DNA of 64,000 bases from Vespula vulgaris (taxonomy: Eukaryota > Arthropoda > Insecta > Hymenoptera > Vespidae), in assembly GCF_905475345.1 (NCBI RefSeq), contig NC_066586.1, forward strand, positions 6,169,400 to 6,233,399, given 5' to 3'. The stretch's first letter is position 1. Each line of letters starts with the position of its first letter. Below the pieces are notes generated by a model. That model saw only the letters and a program-made list of their open reading frames with translations, searched no databases and had not been told where the DNA came from. Shown piece by piece: positions 37,512 to 50,888 of the stretch. The position numbers and the translations under genes are program-made.

Positions 37512-38487
37512 GTTTCTTCTTGATGTATATATATAGATATCTCTATGTATCTGTAAAAAATCAATAAAATTATTTTTTAATTACGATTAACGCTATACAA
37601 ACTATTCAAATGATAATTTACTTTATTACAAGGTATACTGTTGAGATACAGTTGTATTTTAATTTATTCCGTTCTTTTATCAAATGACAATATTTCGAAT
37701 AAGTCTTATACGTGTCTGTAAACAAACGTAATAAATAACAAAAAATCGATGACTGACGCAATATTCGTGCATTTAACGGCGTACAAGCAATTTCTATAAA
37801 ATGAAACGTATAACCTTGCAATAATATTTACAAGATAATGAATGTTTTCATATAAATGACACGAAATAAGGTGAATTCGAAGAAAAGATAAAATATCATA
37901 ATAAAATAGAAAAGTAGTTTTTATCTTACGAATGAGTAATACTGGATATGTGACACGGCAGATTTTCGAATAATTATTGACACGTAAGATTAATGTAGCA
38001 ATATTTTTCACGGAGAAAATCGCTATGCTCACGCAGCTATAGTACGAAGGACTAATTAAAAAATATAAGAAGAAAGAAAAAAGAAGAAAAACGGAACTTT
38101 GTTAAAAGTATGTTAAAAACATTGAACAAACAAAAGTAAATGTGGAATATTAATTTTAGAACAAGATTTCTATTCACTTTGCACTCGCGCAACCTCCTTT
38201 CTGGTTTCACCGTATCGGTACTTTACAACAATGTAACATTCAATTCGTCATTGTGTATTCCGATTTTAATATCTACGTATGAACGCTCACAAACGTTTCC
38301 CGAAAAAGAAATGACAATTATGCGTTAATGATTAGTGTACATATATATATATACATTTATATATACATATATATATGTATATACTTTATATATATAACGT
38401 ATATGTGTATTATAAATCTGATATACATACAGTCACACAGGTATTAAATGAGTTCAAAGCTCAAGAAATTATATAAATATACTTAGA

Positions 38488-38580
38488 ATGACGTCGGCAT
38501 ATGATTGGGTAGCAAGCCTCACCACAGACTGCCAAAGACTGGGAAGAAGAAGACTACCAGATGAGATCTGATTGGTACAC
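38488..38580 (-). promoter_or_regulatory. Candidate CCAAT/CRE promoter upstream of BCAP31
   Basis: On the minus strand two CCAAT boxes (complements of ATTGG near 38499 and 38571) precede CGACGTCAT, in a patch of ordinary base composition surrounded by AT-rich DNA. About 1 kb upstream of the BCAP31 ATG, which is preceded by a splice acceptor, so a first UTR exon could start just below 38488. A promoter for another, unseen transcript is equally possible. Confidence 0.3.
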
Positions 38581-39035
38581 GTAATATCTATATACGTTTA
38601 TTTCGGTGTGTGTATGTATGTATACATTTATATACATTTGTGCGTTAGATGCGTACGTGCATTCTAGTAGATACACTTTTGGTCGTTTTAGATTAATTTC
38701 AGAAGTATATTTATAAATCTATATACATGCATACATACATACATACATACATACATAGATGCAAGAGCGAACAATTGAATTAAGTTTATATTATTAGAGA
38801 TTATTAGAGAATATTATTGTTGCTATTATATTCTATACATCGTTTGATTATTAAATTAATTATCGTATATTAAAGTTTTATATCGTGAAGTAACGATTTG
38901 AATATATATATATATATTTTTTTATATTTTATTATACCTATAATATTTAAGAGAATTTAAATAGATAAATTAAATTGATTTAATTTTCTTGTAAAAAGTA
39001 CACATGCCCGTACACGCATACGCAGACACAGTGTT

Positions 39036-39672
39036 TTATTTATCTCGAAAAATTAGAATATCTCTTAGGAAATTAGGTCTATCGAAAAGATTTTTTTATA
39101 AATTTGTCTTGTATGGTGCCAATTTTTTTTTGCAGGTTAAGTAGTGGGGGAAATTTCGGTCAAATTCATTTTTTTTTTAACTATATATTTCTCTTCTCAT
39201 AATTTGTTAGCACTTGTTACGACTAATCTAACGACGTGTTATATGAGATCATTTGTTATTGTAAAATGTTATAAATTATGTTATAAATTTGTGAGTTTTT
39301 TAAGAAATATAACCTTGTATCGCTGATTGTCGGCTGTTAGGCTGCATATGTAAATAAAGGCCGAACTTTTTATGAAATAAACTTCGTTTACTTAGTCGTT
39401 AATTTGAAAAGCATAAAGATAAAAAAAAATTCGACCTTTCTTTATAACACGCAACCTAATAGGTAGCAATTAACGATTTAGAGCTATACTCTCTAGGAAA
39501 TTACAAATTTATAATACAATTTATAACATTTTATAATAAATTATTTTATATAGCATATCCTTGAATTCATTTCAATAAATCTTCATACCAAACAAATATG
39601 TAAACAAATTTTTTGGTTATGTACTCTAAGATATCTATTCTAATTTTTCGAGATAAACGAGACACCCTGTAT
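39036..39672. mobile_element. Non-autonomous inverted-repeat element (mariner-type ends), about 640 bp
   Basis: 39039-39060 is perfectly inverted at 39636-39657 (22 bp, core TCTCGAAAAATTAG). Similarity continues inward for about 70 bp with mismatches (AAATTTGTCTTGTATGG against the complement of CCAAACAAATATG). The right end runs into GACACCCTGTATAT. No transposase frame inside. Confidence 0.8.
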
Positions 39673-40077
39673 ATTATGCATACATACAAATATGTTACAA
39701 AATTTGTGAAATTAATAAATTTACTTTACTTAGTATAGATAGGGTAACAAAATTAATCATTTCGTTTGAAATAGTTGTATATATATTTTTCTTTTGTAAT
39801 CAACCAATTTTTTATGGTTAGATGTGCGATTTCTTCGTATTAATATACAATATAAGTTATAATTTAATATTTTGTAGAACTATTCCTTAATTAAAAAGGA
39901 ATAAGTAATATATATTGAGTGATCAACTTGATTATAACTTTTTTATACAATGTCAACTCTGCATGTATCTATAAATAGCAAAGAATTAGAATATAAAATA
40001 CAGAAGTAGATGTACATTATATATAACATAAAAATAAAATATTAATTCTTAACAAACATACATAAATATATTATAAT

Positions 40078-41820
40078 CTAAGTTTTTGTCTGCTCCTTTA
40101 TAGTGGATGAAACATTAATTGCACCTAATTCTGTTAATAATTCTTTCTTCTCTTTAAAGTATTCTTTATACCATGTAATGTGATTCATTTTTTCATTTAC
40201 AGACAAGTATGGATTTTTAGAAAGACCTACGCATACAAGTTCCATAAAATGACGTATTGGACCACTTTTAGGGCACCAACCTTTTAAATGACGTTCTAGA
40301 AATACATGTTCAGAGAAATGCACATTACTTTCTTCTTCCATTCCTAAAATATATATTTTAATGAAACATAAGAAAGAATTACTATCTTACATCATAATAC
40401 GAAGTTATATATTACCAATTTCATTATCAATAGGAAATTTCCATAATATTCCTAATTCAGTCCATTGTATCATTTCTTGAAAAATATTTTTGGGAGAATG
40501 ATAAAGAATTAAATCAAGTTCTCTTTTTTCTAAGGATTCCCACATGGATAATTTTGGTATGCTTGTTGTAGGCTCTTTTATGTCCTTAAAAATTGTTACT
40601 TTTTTGCTTAGTTTTTCTTTCCTTAGAGTTCTTTCAGCCTGATACTTTTTTCGTTTTTCCTCTATCTGTAATTGCTGGATAATACTTATTTTATCATCAG
40701 ATTTAAACTTACGAGCAATATCAGCTTTGTATCTCCATTGTTCATTACTACCCATATGTTTGCTTTTTTTAGAAAATCTATATCCTGATATGATCTCGTC
40801 TTGTTTTTTACTAAAAATATAAGAACAGAGATCAGAATTAATATATTTAATTTTAATTGCTTGAAACAAACAATAAACATAAATATTATTTTTATTATTA
40901 AAATTAAATAATTGATTAAAGTTGCATTATATATTCTACAAACCTCAAGTTTTCATGTTGTTTCTTTTTATAATCTTCCTTATATATATTGGATAACCTA
41001 TTTAATAATTGTGTCTTTGTTTCTCCCTTATTTATATTAAAAGCATTTGCTATATCTTCGGCAGCTTGTATAAGTTGTGCTTCTACAATTTAAAATTAAT
41101 AAGCATATATAAACTCAGACAAACAAATCTTATTACAAATAAAATTCCACTAACCGTACGACTTATTTTTTTTCATTATAGATGATTTATCCTCTTTAAT
41201 AATTTTTCTTGGAGGCATAGCAACATCTATTTTCTTTTTATTGTTCGACTAAATATAATAGAAAATTGTTGTAAATACGATTGTTCAATTTGATTTGAAA
41301 ATTTGGAATAAATTTGATAACTTTTATTTTTTATTTACCAATAGGTTATCTATAAGATCATCCAATGATTTTGCAGAAACATCTGCAACTGGTTTTTTTT
41401 TCTTTATATTTTGTGTATCTGAATCAGAATCAGATGACGAGTCTGACGATGAATCGGATGGAGAGTCTGATGATGAATTAGATGATGAGCCAGATGAGGT
41501 AGAATACATTTTAATTAAAGTGTGTAATTTTTGAGTTGTTATCGGAATTCGAAACTTAATCCCTCTGTAAAAATGTAATAAATTAATAATTAATAAAATA
41601 AGAATTATCAAATTTATAAATGATTACTATGTGACATAATAATAAAATAATAAAAAAGAAATTCATTCAATGTTTTACATCGGTACAATTACAATTTCTT
41701 ACTATTTCTACAATATATAAATAAAAAATGTAAATACTTAATTCATTTGTACAATTATTATTTTAAAATTAAGAAATATTGCAGAGATACTAACTTTGAA
41801 ATTACACTTGTAATCAACAT
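40078..41820 (-). CDS. mRpS31: Small mitoribosomal subunit protein mS31 (MRPS31)
   Basis: Component of the mitochondrial small ribosomal subunit. Six exons: 41795-41820, 41339-41564, 41155-41248, 40944-41082, 40416-40810, 40078-40343; 1146 nt, 381 aa. Seen: basic, Ser/Thr-containing N terminus without acids (MLITSVISKGIKFRIP), fitting a mitochondrial presequence; a Ser/Asp tract at about 30-58; the DDLIDNLL helix; a Lys-rich middle; and the diagnostic MRPS31 C terminus with QEMIQWTELGILWKFPIDNE, HVFLERHL, GPIRHFMELVCVGLSKNPYLSVNEK and a HITWYKEYF block. The first coding exon is only 26 nt; I chose it because its phase 2 end joins the phase of exon 2 and it completes the presequence. Without it the next ATG would be Met28. 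Confidence 0.92.
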
Positions 41821-42771
41821 ATTGCAACGATTTTATAATATTGGACAAGCACAAAATAAAATAACGTTTATTTCTTAATTTTTTTTAAGTGCAAATTTAA
41901 GTTTACAAATTCTATATCACTGTTAATATCCAATATATGATACAAATTATTAGTTCATCATATGGTTCTAATACGCTTGCGCAGATTGAAACTAAATTCA
42001 TGAAGGTTAATTCTCAACGTAGAACATCACTACATTTAAAATATGAATTTCGAGATAGTGAAAGAAAAGAATTCACATAAAAAATGAGAAGTTTTTTAAT
42101 TATATCATATTCCTATTTCATTAACAATATTTGTGGTAAAGACATATTATAGAAATTTATTCCTGTAGTTTGCCAATCAAAATCTACATTGATCGTAAGG
42201 CTATCTAGTAAGAAAATTCTAAAACTTTTATCATTGGTGGAAAGTATATCTTCTATTTTTTATTGGTGCAAAATTCATTAATGAACTATTAATACTCGCC
42301 AGTGTAGTACTGTTTTTATTTAAACATACTAATAATTTTATCCTTAAAAATTTACCTCTTCCATTCGTGAGTTATAATTATCATCAGTTAGAACATACTC
42401 AGTAAGTTTAATTATATATCATTAATCACATGTAAAATGTTATTGGTCATCGTTTAACATCTGATTACCTTTGTTGCATGAGAATTAACATCATCATTTT
42501 AATAGCAATTTTTTAATCCGAGATTTTCGATAAGTATAAGAAATGTATTTACATATATACATACACGTAATACGCATTTTGAATAATTGATTCTGAAATA
42601 TAAAAGATTGTGACGTAAGCAAAGATTAGCTCCACCAACTGATCATGAATCATGATAAAGCAGTATTTATATATCCATCAGTAGACGATTCAATCGAAAT
42701 TTAATAGAACCTTACATCAAGATTTTTGTAATGTTTCAGAATCAATTTTTCACGTACATACAGTCAAGGAG

Positions 42772-42772
<1 letters not shown>

Positions 42773-42811
<39 letters not shown>
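42773..42811. repeat. (AT)n microsatellite
   Basis: AT tract in the non-coding region between mRpS31 and the membrane-protein gene. Confidence 0.95.
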
Positions 42812-42815
<4 letters not shown>

Positions 42816-45278
42816 AATATATTTATATAAATTATTTATATATACATGTATATTATTTATATATATTCTTTATTTAAAAAATTTCATTTTAACTTTTTAT
42901 ATATGTATGCTTGTTTTGTTTCGCATTCCAATACCTTTACTTTTTCTATTTAAAAAGATACAACGTATTTTAAAAAATAAAAGATACATTTTATTTATAT
43001 ATTTATATTTTACTATTTTATAAAATATAAATTTAAGACGGAAGGGACATAGAAGAAAAAATACTGGAAAATTTCTCGGGAGAAAAATAAATGTCTCGAA
43101 ATCGTTTAAAATCTTTTATTTAATATTATCGTATTTAGATAGATAGTCAAAGGGAAACTCGAAGCTGTACTAAAAATTCGTAGGGATACGTTTCGATGGT
43201 ATTTTTAAAAGTGACTAGGTGGTGGGAGCGCAGCTCCTTCCTATAATTTCGCTTTTACATGTTTTTTTTTTTTTACTGTACAGATATATATATATATATG
43301 TGTGTGTATATATATATATATGACGTAGGCACTTGAATAAATTCGTATCGTTAGAATAATCCGTGCCGCGCGAAAGCATTATGATGCTATTATTTACGCT
43401 ACAGTCGTCGTGTTCTAAAATATCATAATACAAATTTCTTTTCATAGTTTCGGCTGCAGCAGGAACGTTGGTTAGATAGAGGCTTTTCTTTATATCCTTT
43501 TGTTTCTTTTCATTCATTTGTTGTGTTTTCACATGACTAATATAGTCACCAATATACAGTTACCAAATTTAACATTTTCACCTCTTCCTTAAGTATTACT
43601 TTTTGTTCCATGCTTCCAATCGCACATTTGCATACACACACACATGCACCCATATGACATGCATACGCACATAGAAACAGCAGCATATATACCAACAGCA
43701 TACGCCAAAAGAAAGATCGTTCAATGTCTCGTCGAGAAGCCACATTTACAATTTTACAATTTGGCAAAGAAACAAATGAGCAGTCGAAGTAGTTCCAGAG
43801 AAACGAATGTTCTTTTTTTTTCTTTTTCTTTTCTTTTTTTTTTTTTCTTTATATGTAAAGGGCAAGACAACAACGTTTTCGGATATTTAGCGAAGCTTTG
43901 CGTTGCTGTACAACTTAATTACAATAATACGCAATTGAAATACCGTAGTAGTTTAGCAAGTAGTGCAGACTCAATATGAGTCGTAAATGTAATTATTAAA
44001 GATCTCTTAAATTGGTCTAAGTTTGCTACGAAATACTACACGCTTATTCATGGTATTGTGTTCGTCAAAGAAAGAAAGGGAGTAGAATAATAAAGATATA
44101 GAGTACATCTGTCTATCTCTCTATTAAATTACAATTTCGTTCTGATTATTCCCTTTCATTCTATTTTCTATATACCAAATAGCGCATAGATGAGCAACAA
44201 GATCGACAATAATGAACGTACGACTAAACCATTTGTCACATTGACATTACATATTTTATATATAATCAATTGGATCATTTCGTATTGAATAGTTATAACA
44301 AAATTAGTTAGAGAAACCGAAATTTGTGATTAGAAAAAATCATTGGAATTAGTCGTACGATATTGAGGACATTTGATACGTCAATATGGTCGCAGCTTCA
44401 AAATCGTTAGGTTACGCCATCGTTATTTAAAAACTACATACGTCTAGTATTTACATTAATGACAGAGCTTATTTTTTTTTCTTTTTTTTTCCTCTTTTTT
44501 TCTGATTTTTTTTTCTTTTTTTTCGAAGAGACACGTGCGAGAGAAGCAGAAAACGCTTTTAGGAGATTTATTCTTCTTTCCTTTTCTTATATTTTCTTTC
44601 ACTTCTGATATATAGCTCCGCTCATCATATTATTTTTTTTTCTTTTTTACATATTAGACATTAGATATATTTCTCAGGTAATAACGTTAATACTAGTGCG
44701 TCGTGAAAGTGATTCTTAGTTGAGTGACTCTTTCTTTCTCTCTTACTATTATAGATCAATAGTAAAATACATACACAGACAGAAAAAAGCTACGATGTAA
44801 CTCGTTTTGTCGTAGCTCTTTTAACGTTTTTTTCAGTCTCATAAAAATTCTTTTACATCGCTTAACGAAGCTCTTTATCCTGATATTTACGCTTAATGTA
44901 GAGTCCAGAAGTTTCAGCGATTCCTCGAACGATGGGAAGACAATTATGTGTATACGAGATGATGTTTAGTGGACAAAAAGATCGAGAGCGGGATTTAAAA
45001 AAAGGCACATTTCGGTGAATGGAGACAGATGGTCTACTGTGTATTACGCTTTCAAATTTCCACGACTTTCAAACTCGAATAGTAGCTTTACGTCCTAGAG
45101 ATATTTTTTCCGGGCACTTTTTTTTTTTTTGATATGTTTCTATTTAATTTAAACATTTCATTGTTTTGTTGATAATTTCACAACAATAATTCTAATTCCT
45201 TTTTTTTTTATTATCTCAAAATATCTAACTTGGACTAGCAAGAAAGGTCATCCCTCGCTCGATGATTCATTTACGCGA

Positions 45279-45452
45279 GTTGGGCCAAAAATTTCTACAT
45301 GATATTAAAAATCAATTACCCTTGTTTCGAAACTGTTTAGGCAAATTTGTTTCTTCATATCGTAAAACTACAAGTCTAGCTTGTAAAATTATAAGCCTAA
45401 CTACAAGCCTGAAAATGAGTAATCGATGAGAAGTAACTTTTTGACCCGTCCC
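45279..45452. mobile_element. MITE-like element, copy 1
   Basis: About 175 bp. The left end GGGCCAAAAATTTCTACATG pairs with the complement of the right end (GGGTCAAAAAGTTACTTCTC). The same left-end sequence and interior (TAGYTTGTAA, AAAATTATA) recur in the element near 63.7 kb. Confidence 0.65.
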
Positions 45453-45677
45453 GCGTTTGTTGTTCTTGACTTCCCTTTTTTTCTCTTCCCCTCATATTTT
45501 TTTATTCCTTTCTATCTTGCTTCGTTAAACAATCTTTCAAATTCGATCCCTTAATGTTATTAATCGATATAACGATGTATCTTATGAATTATGATACGAA
45601 AAAAGCGTTTGTTTTTTATCAGATTGGAAGGTCAACGATAAAATGGAGGTACGATTTGGTATCATCTGTACGGTCGG

Positions 45678-48621
45678 TCAATAAACGTATATCGTTTTTA
45701 GCTGATCCTTAAGTTCCGGTGGAATGGCACAAGTCTCGGTTTCTGGTTTCCTCTTGACTAAACGACGCCAATGTCCACCAAAGTTTTTGCGAAAGCCTTT
45801 TGCAAATCCCGGCCTACCGCCCGCTGGTAGCGTGTGTACAAGAGCATCCTATAAAGAAAAAAAGAAAAGAATTCTACGATTAGATTTATTTAGATATTAA
45901 ATAATATTAACGATCTATTTTGATATATGATATTTTGATATATGAAGGAGAGGTAAAAGGAAATGACGTTCTGTTAGTTACATACAGACATACACGTATG
46001 TACGTTTATCTATATATTTTCGTCAAATGATCACTGTTGAATAAATGACGTTCTTCCGTACTTCGTACTAATAACATGTTTTAAAGTGCATATACATATA
46101 TACACATGTATAATATAATACGCGAGCGTGCGTGTATGTGTATGTATATATATATATACATACAGTGGAGAACTTAAGTATTCGTAGAGTAGGAGTACGG
46201 AAATATATTTCTGCTGTACGAATACTTAAGTACTCGACTATGTATATGTATATCTATGTATGTATGTATCTACGTATGTGTACGGTGTACACGTTACATC
46301 ACCACGTACCAGTAAATTCGTCAATGATATATAATTAATTCGTCATCGAATTTACGGGAAACTCTTATCACGAATGAAGAGATAAATTCCGTAATAATCT
46401 TCTTTCGCCTTATTAAAATGATATCAACCATGAGCGTAGTTTATTGAAATGAATTATTGAAATGAATTATAGTGACGTTTGAATCTAAATTTAATAAGAT
46501 TCGACTGAAATAGAATACTAATGTCAAAGGGTCTCTTTAGTTCTACATCAACCTCTACCTCTTTCTCTTTCTCTTTCTCTTTTTCTTTTATTTTTTATTT
46601 TCTCATTATTTTGTCAAGTAGCTGACAGCTGTGAGAATAACAGCAGTTATGTCGACTCAATGGATCGACCTCGCTCCTTGGTGTACCGTCCACCCACGTT
46701 AAATTTAGCAACAAGCTCGAGGGCGCGCCATGCCGAACTTGGACAGGGCGATGAAGGAGCCGATTCGAGGGTGTACTTTCCCTCAAAGTAATTTTTTTTT
46801 TGCGAAAGATAGAAAATTATTTATTTTTCTTTTATTTTTATTTCTTCCTATTTCTTTTTTCATTCTTTATATATCGTATATATCACCATCTTATTTACAC
46901 TTCGATATCATTTGATTTTCATTCGATTTCATTTTACATATTATTTTGCAATCCGGTAATACGTTCTTGTAAAAAAGAAAAGAGAAAAGTAAAACGAAAA
47001 AAAAAAAATAAAATAAAAAAGAAGAAATGTTACAACGATAGCAATATTCTTTGTTATCGTAATCATTATAATTATCGTAAAAAATATAGTTTTACGTGTT
47101 AAATTCAAGATGCTTCAAAGAGAAATATCGCCAAGTCGTAATGCCGCAGTCTCATCTGTATTACGAAAGAACGGACGATTTTAGGCTGGCAAACGCATGT
47201 GTCTCGAAAGACATCGAGATCTATTTAAAATTTGAAAGCGAAACGATTAGCAAGTATCAAGGGTAATGTCGACTTCGAATCACTTCGACGATCATACGCA
47301 TCACAGATCGCACGCATCCAAGGCGCCGGGGCAAAATACATTTATATGCAAAAGAATGATTTAACAAATTGGAAATATCTCTTCGTATTCTTTTCGAGGT
47401 AAAATGATATCAATGATAACCGTTGGATTACTATGAATCTCGAGTTTGAATTTCTACGAAATGTGAAAAAAGAAATGATAATAACAAAAAGAAGAAAGAA
47501 AAATAAGTAGTAAACATGATATTAAATATAAACGAACAGAAATATCGATTAGATGATAAGATGAATTTCTCTGATTGTTAAATTTATTATTTGAAGAGGT
47601 TTGATAATTTAATGATATCGCATGTAACGATTATATAAAGTCGAGTGTATTTTTTTTTCTTTTTTTTTTTTATAGGAAGGAGAAGGCAATTTTTAGGAAT
47701 TTGAGAAGGATATATAAAGTAATAGTAAAACGAAAGGATAATATTGTTAGGAATTTTTCCAGCGGTCAATAAAAGTTCTCCCTATCTTAATATCGCAACC
47801 TCGTGATTTTGTTCGATAAGAAACAATGATCGTTTTACTTGCTCGAGCATACATGTTGTCCTTGCTAAATCAATAAGTATAGTTGTTTTATTAATCATTG
47901 GGATAGTTAAGACTTTACTTGCCTACTTCATTTTCATACTTCGTTCCTTGAATCTCGTTAATTATTAATAAACAATTATACAAGATCGAGACTGAAAGTT
48001 CTTAATTAATTAAAAAAATTAATTATTCCTTTATTTCCGAAATGTTTTAAGCTAAATTTCTTTTCAAATCGTAAGATAATTCTACTAGGCTCGTAATTGA
48101 TTTTTCAAATCATTTAAGAATTTTTGATCTATACTGTATCGTATATATTCGGTATTATATTAATTGATTAATGATCTTTGGAAACTTGCGCCTTTCTTTT
48201 CGAAGTTACGACAACATATATATGTATATATGCAAATGTAAGAGCAAGTATTAAAAATAGAAATAAACGTGACGTCGAGAAAATGATGATATATATTTAT
48301 TTATGTCTTGCAATTTCATAAACTAACGTAAATATTTATACCGGCAACACAAATCGTCTTGGCTATCGAAATTTCAATCTATTTTTACTGCATTTACATT
48401 GAAATTCGTAACATTTTTCCATCTGGTTAAGTATTTCTTATGTATACTACTTGGTAATATGGGATATGAATATATTATGCTAACACAAATAGAAAATTAA
48501 TGCAAGTAGTCGAGTGTATATATACAAAAAAGAAAATGGATTGACGTAACTTATTTACATTCCCTTTTTTTCCCAAAATCTTCGAACTCTGAATACAGAA
48601 ACGTATTTATTATTAGACATG

Positions 48622-48656
<35 letters not shown>

Positions 48657-50148
48657 AGATTTTTGGAGGAAAAAAATAAAAAAAAAAAAAAAAAAATAAT
48701 AAAAAAGGAGAAAGAAATAAAAATTACAAAATTACGAAAAGAAACGAAAGAAAGGTAAAAAAATTCGAAGGATAAAATATTCTCACGAGAAGACAGTTCG
48801 ATCGTCACAAAAATAGTACAAGCAAAGGTATAGTAGAGGCTCGGCACGATGGAGGAGGAAGAAGAGGAGGAGGAGGAGGAGGAGGAGAAAGAGGAAGAGG
48901 AAGAGGAGAAGGAGCCATCACAGCGCGCATCAGGGGTCATTGTCCTTGCGTTTCGTTTTTTTTTTTTACACTTAAACGATACTCGATTTTACGAATCATT
49001 CTTCTCTTACGGCAGACATACTGACTCGAACTTGGAAACTACGTAAGGTTTCTCTCTTAGAGAATCACCATCAACGAATTAGTAAATAATAACGCAAGTG
49101 TTTCTTAACAGATGGTGCATCAACGTTCATTGTACACTCGTATCGTATAATATAACGTAAACGCAGCTAATCAAACGTTTAAAACATTTCGACGTTTCTT
49201 TGCTTGTGTTATTTGTTTTTTCCTTTTTTCTTTCTTTCTTTCTTTTCCAATTCCTCAAATTGAGGCAAACTTTCATGCGACAACAAAATTCTATCTACGA
49301 CTTAACGTTGTAGTTACAAGTACGAGGTTAGAGGACGATGTAAACAATTTCTTAGATAAATAAGGCGTACGATATATTTTATTTAGGAAGATTAATATTT
49401 ATTCAATAGGAGTGATCAGTACCGTGGAATTAAAAGAGGAAACTTTCGAGTTTGGTGAAATCAAATGAAAAGAGATATAAATATTGAAAGAGGAGACTTA
49501 CCTGATCGTTATAGGACAATGTATATTGCTGTGGCGGGTAAGGCGGCGGGAACTGCCAGACGAATTGGTCCTGCGTGCTGGCGATCGGATAAGCACCGTC
49601 GTGCTCGATGCTCGTAGCAGTGGTTGTGGTGGTGGTGGTGGTGGCGGTGGTGACCGTTGTTACGGCGGTGGGGGAAGGAGGGGAAGTACCATCGCCGGTG
49701 GTCACCTGTGCCAAGCATCGCTCGTTGCCCAGCTGAGACGATGGCGGCGAAGAGACGATCGTTGAAATCGTTGCTGAGGATGCCGAGACCGTTGCCGTTT
49801 GTACAACAGTGGCATTCTCGGGATGAACGACATTTGAATGATGCTCCTCCCTTTTCCGTAGTTTGCTGCGAACAAGCCGTATGGCTATCATCGTACCATT
49901 GCTTCCAACCATCTTTACTGTCTTTCTCTTTCACTCCGTCTATTTCGTTCTGTCTCGTTTGGAGTTCCGTAGAAAATCGGTCGTCAGTCTATTTCTCTCT
50001 CTTTCTCTCTTTCTCTTCCTATCAAGTCTACGATTTCTAATTTTTTGAAGATGACATGTCGCTCGTTTCGAAGCCACGATAACACATACGAGGGTGCCCT
50101 TTAGCGTTCTTTTTCTTCTCTCTTTTTCTCTTTTTCTTTTTCTTTCTT

Positions 50149-50188
<40 letters not shown>

Positions 50189-50846
50189 GTTCCTCTTAGA
50201 GACACGATACACCTTCGAGCACTCTTTTTACCACGCGATGAAACATGGAACGCATAGAAACGCGTTGTAAAGCAGTCAATGCTTGAAGGAATCCATATAT
50301 ATATATGTATATCTGTATAAATATATATGCGTATATATATTTTGTACGTAATCGTTAGACGCACACTCCCTTATTGTTATTTTTTTGTTCTTTTATATTC
50401 TCCTCGTTTCTTCGACGGCAAGCGCGCACGCGAGCGCCCTCGATAGACACACTCACTGCGAACGAGCCGACGACCTGTTCTTCGTCTCTTTCGTGTTTTG
50501 AGTCTGAGCCCGAGAAGGGCGCGTAAGCCTCTTATATACAACGCTCTGACGTCACGCTAGACGGTTGTTCTCATTGGCGCGACGAGACAAAATGATTGTC
50601 GTCATCGTCGCTACGCGGCGCTGCTCTATGAAATTCGAACGGTTTGTCGCGCGCGTATGACGTTTTTTTTCAAGGAGGAGAGAGAGAGAAGATATAAGCT
50701 AGAAAGAGAGAGAAATAAAGAGGCATAGACTAGTTATATATATGTCCTATGTATACGACTCAACGCTCCTTGAGGAAGGCCACGAATCGGGTGAACGAGA
50801 AGAGAGAAAGAGAGAGAGAGAGAGAAAGAGAGAGTGTGTGTGTGTA

Positions 50847-50888
<42 letters not shown>

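Larger units (their letters stand above)
37512..40077. other. Intergenic region between BCAP31 and mRpS31
   Basis: BCAP31 5' flank including a UTR acceptor near 37545 and a candidate promoter at 38488-38580, then AT-rich DNA with ATAC repeats (38720-38757), the inverted-repeat element at 39036-39672 and the mRpS31 3' flank. No gene seen. Confidence 0.5.
41821..45677. other. Region between mRpS31 and the membrane-protein gene
   Basis: mRpS31 promoter side at the left; the rest is probably the 3' UTR or flank of the membrane-protein gene, with poly(T)/poly(A) runs, an AT array and the MITE at 45279-45452. No credible coding frame. Confidence 0.45.
45849..49501 (-). other. Intron of the membrane-protein gene, 3.65 kb
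   Basis: Between the last and penultimate coding exons. Contains the 46163-46240 hairpin element, a CpG-richer patch at 46600-46790, poly(A)/GA tracts near 48620-48700 and the GGA tract at 48850. No gene seen. Confidence 0.6.

Noticed and set aside
41295..41534. Plus-strand Asp/Glu/Ser-rich frame
   Set aside because: It is the antisense shadow of the Ser/Asp tract of mRpS31 exon 2, which has the real splice sites and homology.
49484..50040. Plus-strand frames with Gly-rich segments opposite the tail exon
   Set aside because: Antisense of the Thr/Val-rich tail exon; the minus-strand reading has correct splice phase on both sides and ordered motifs.
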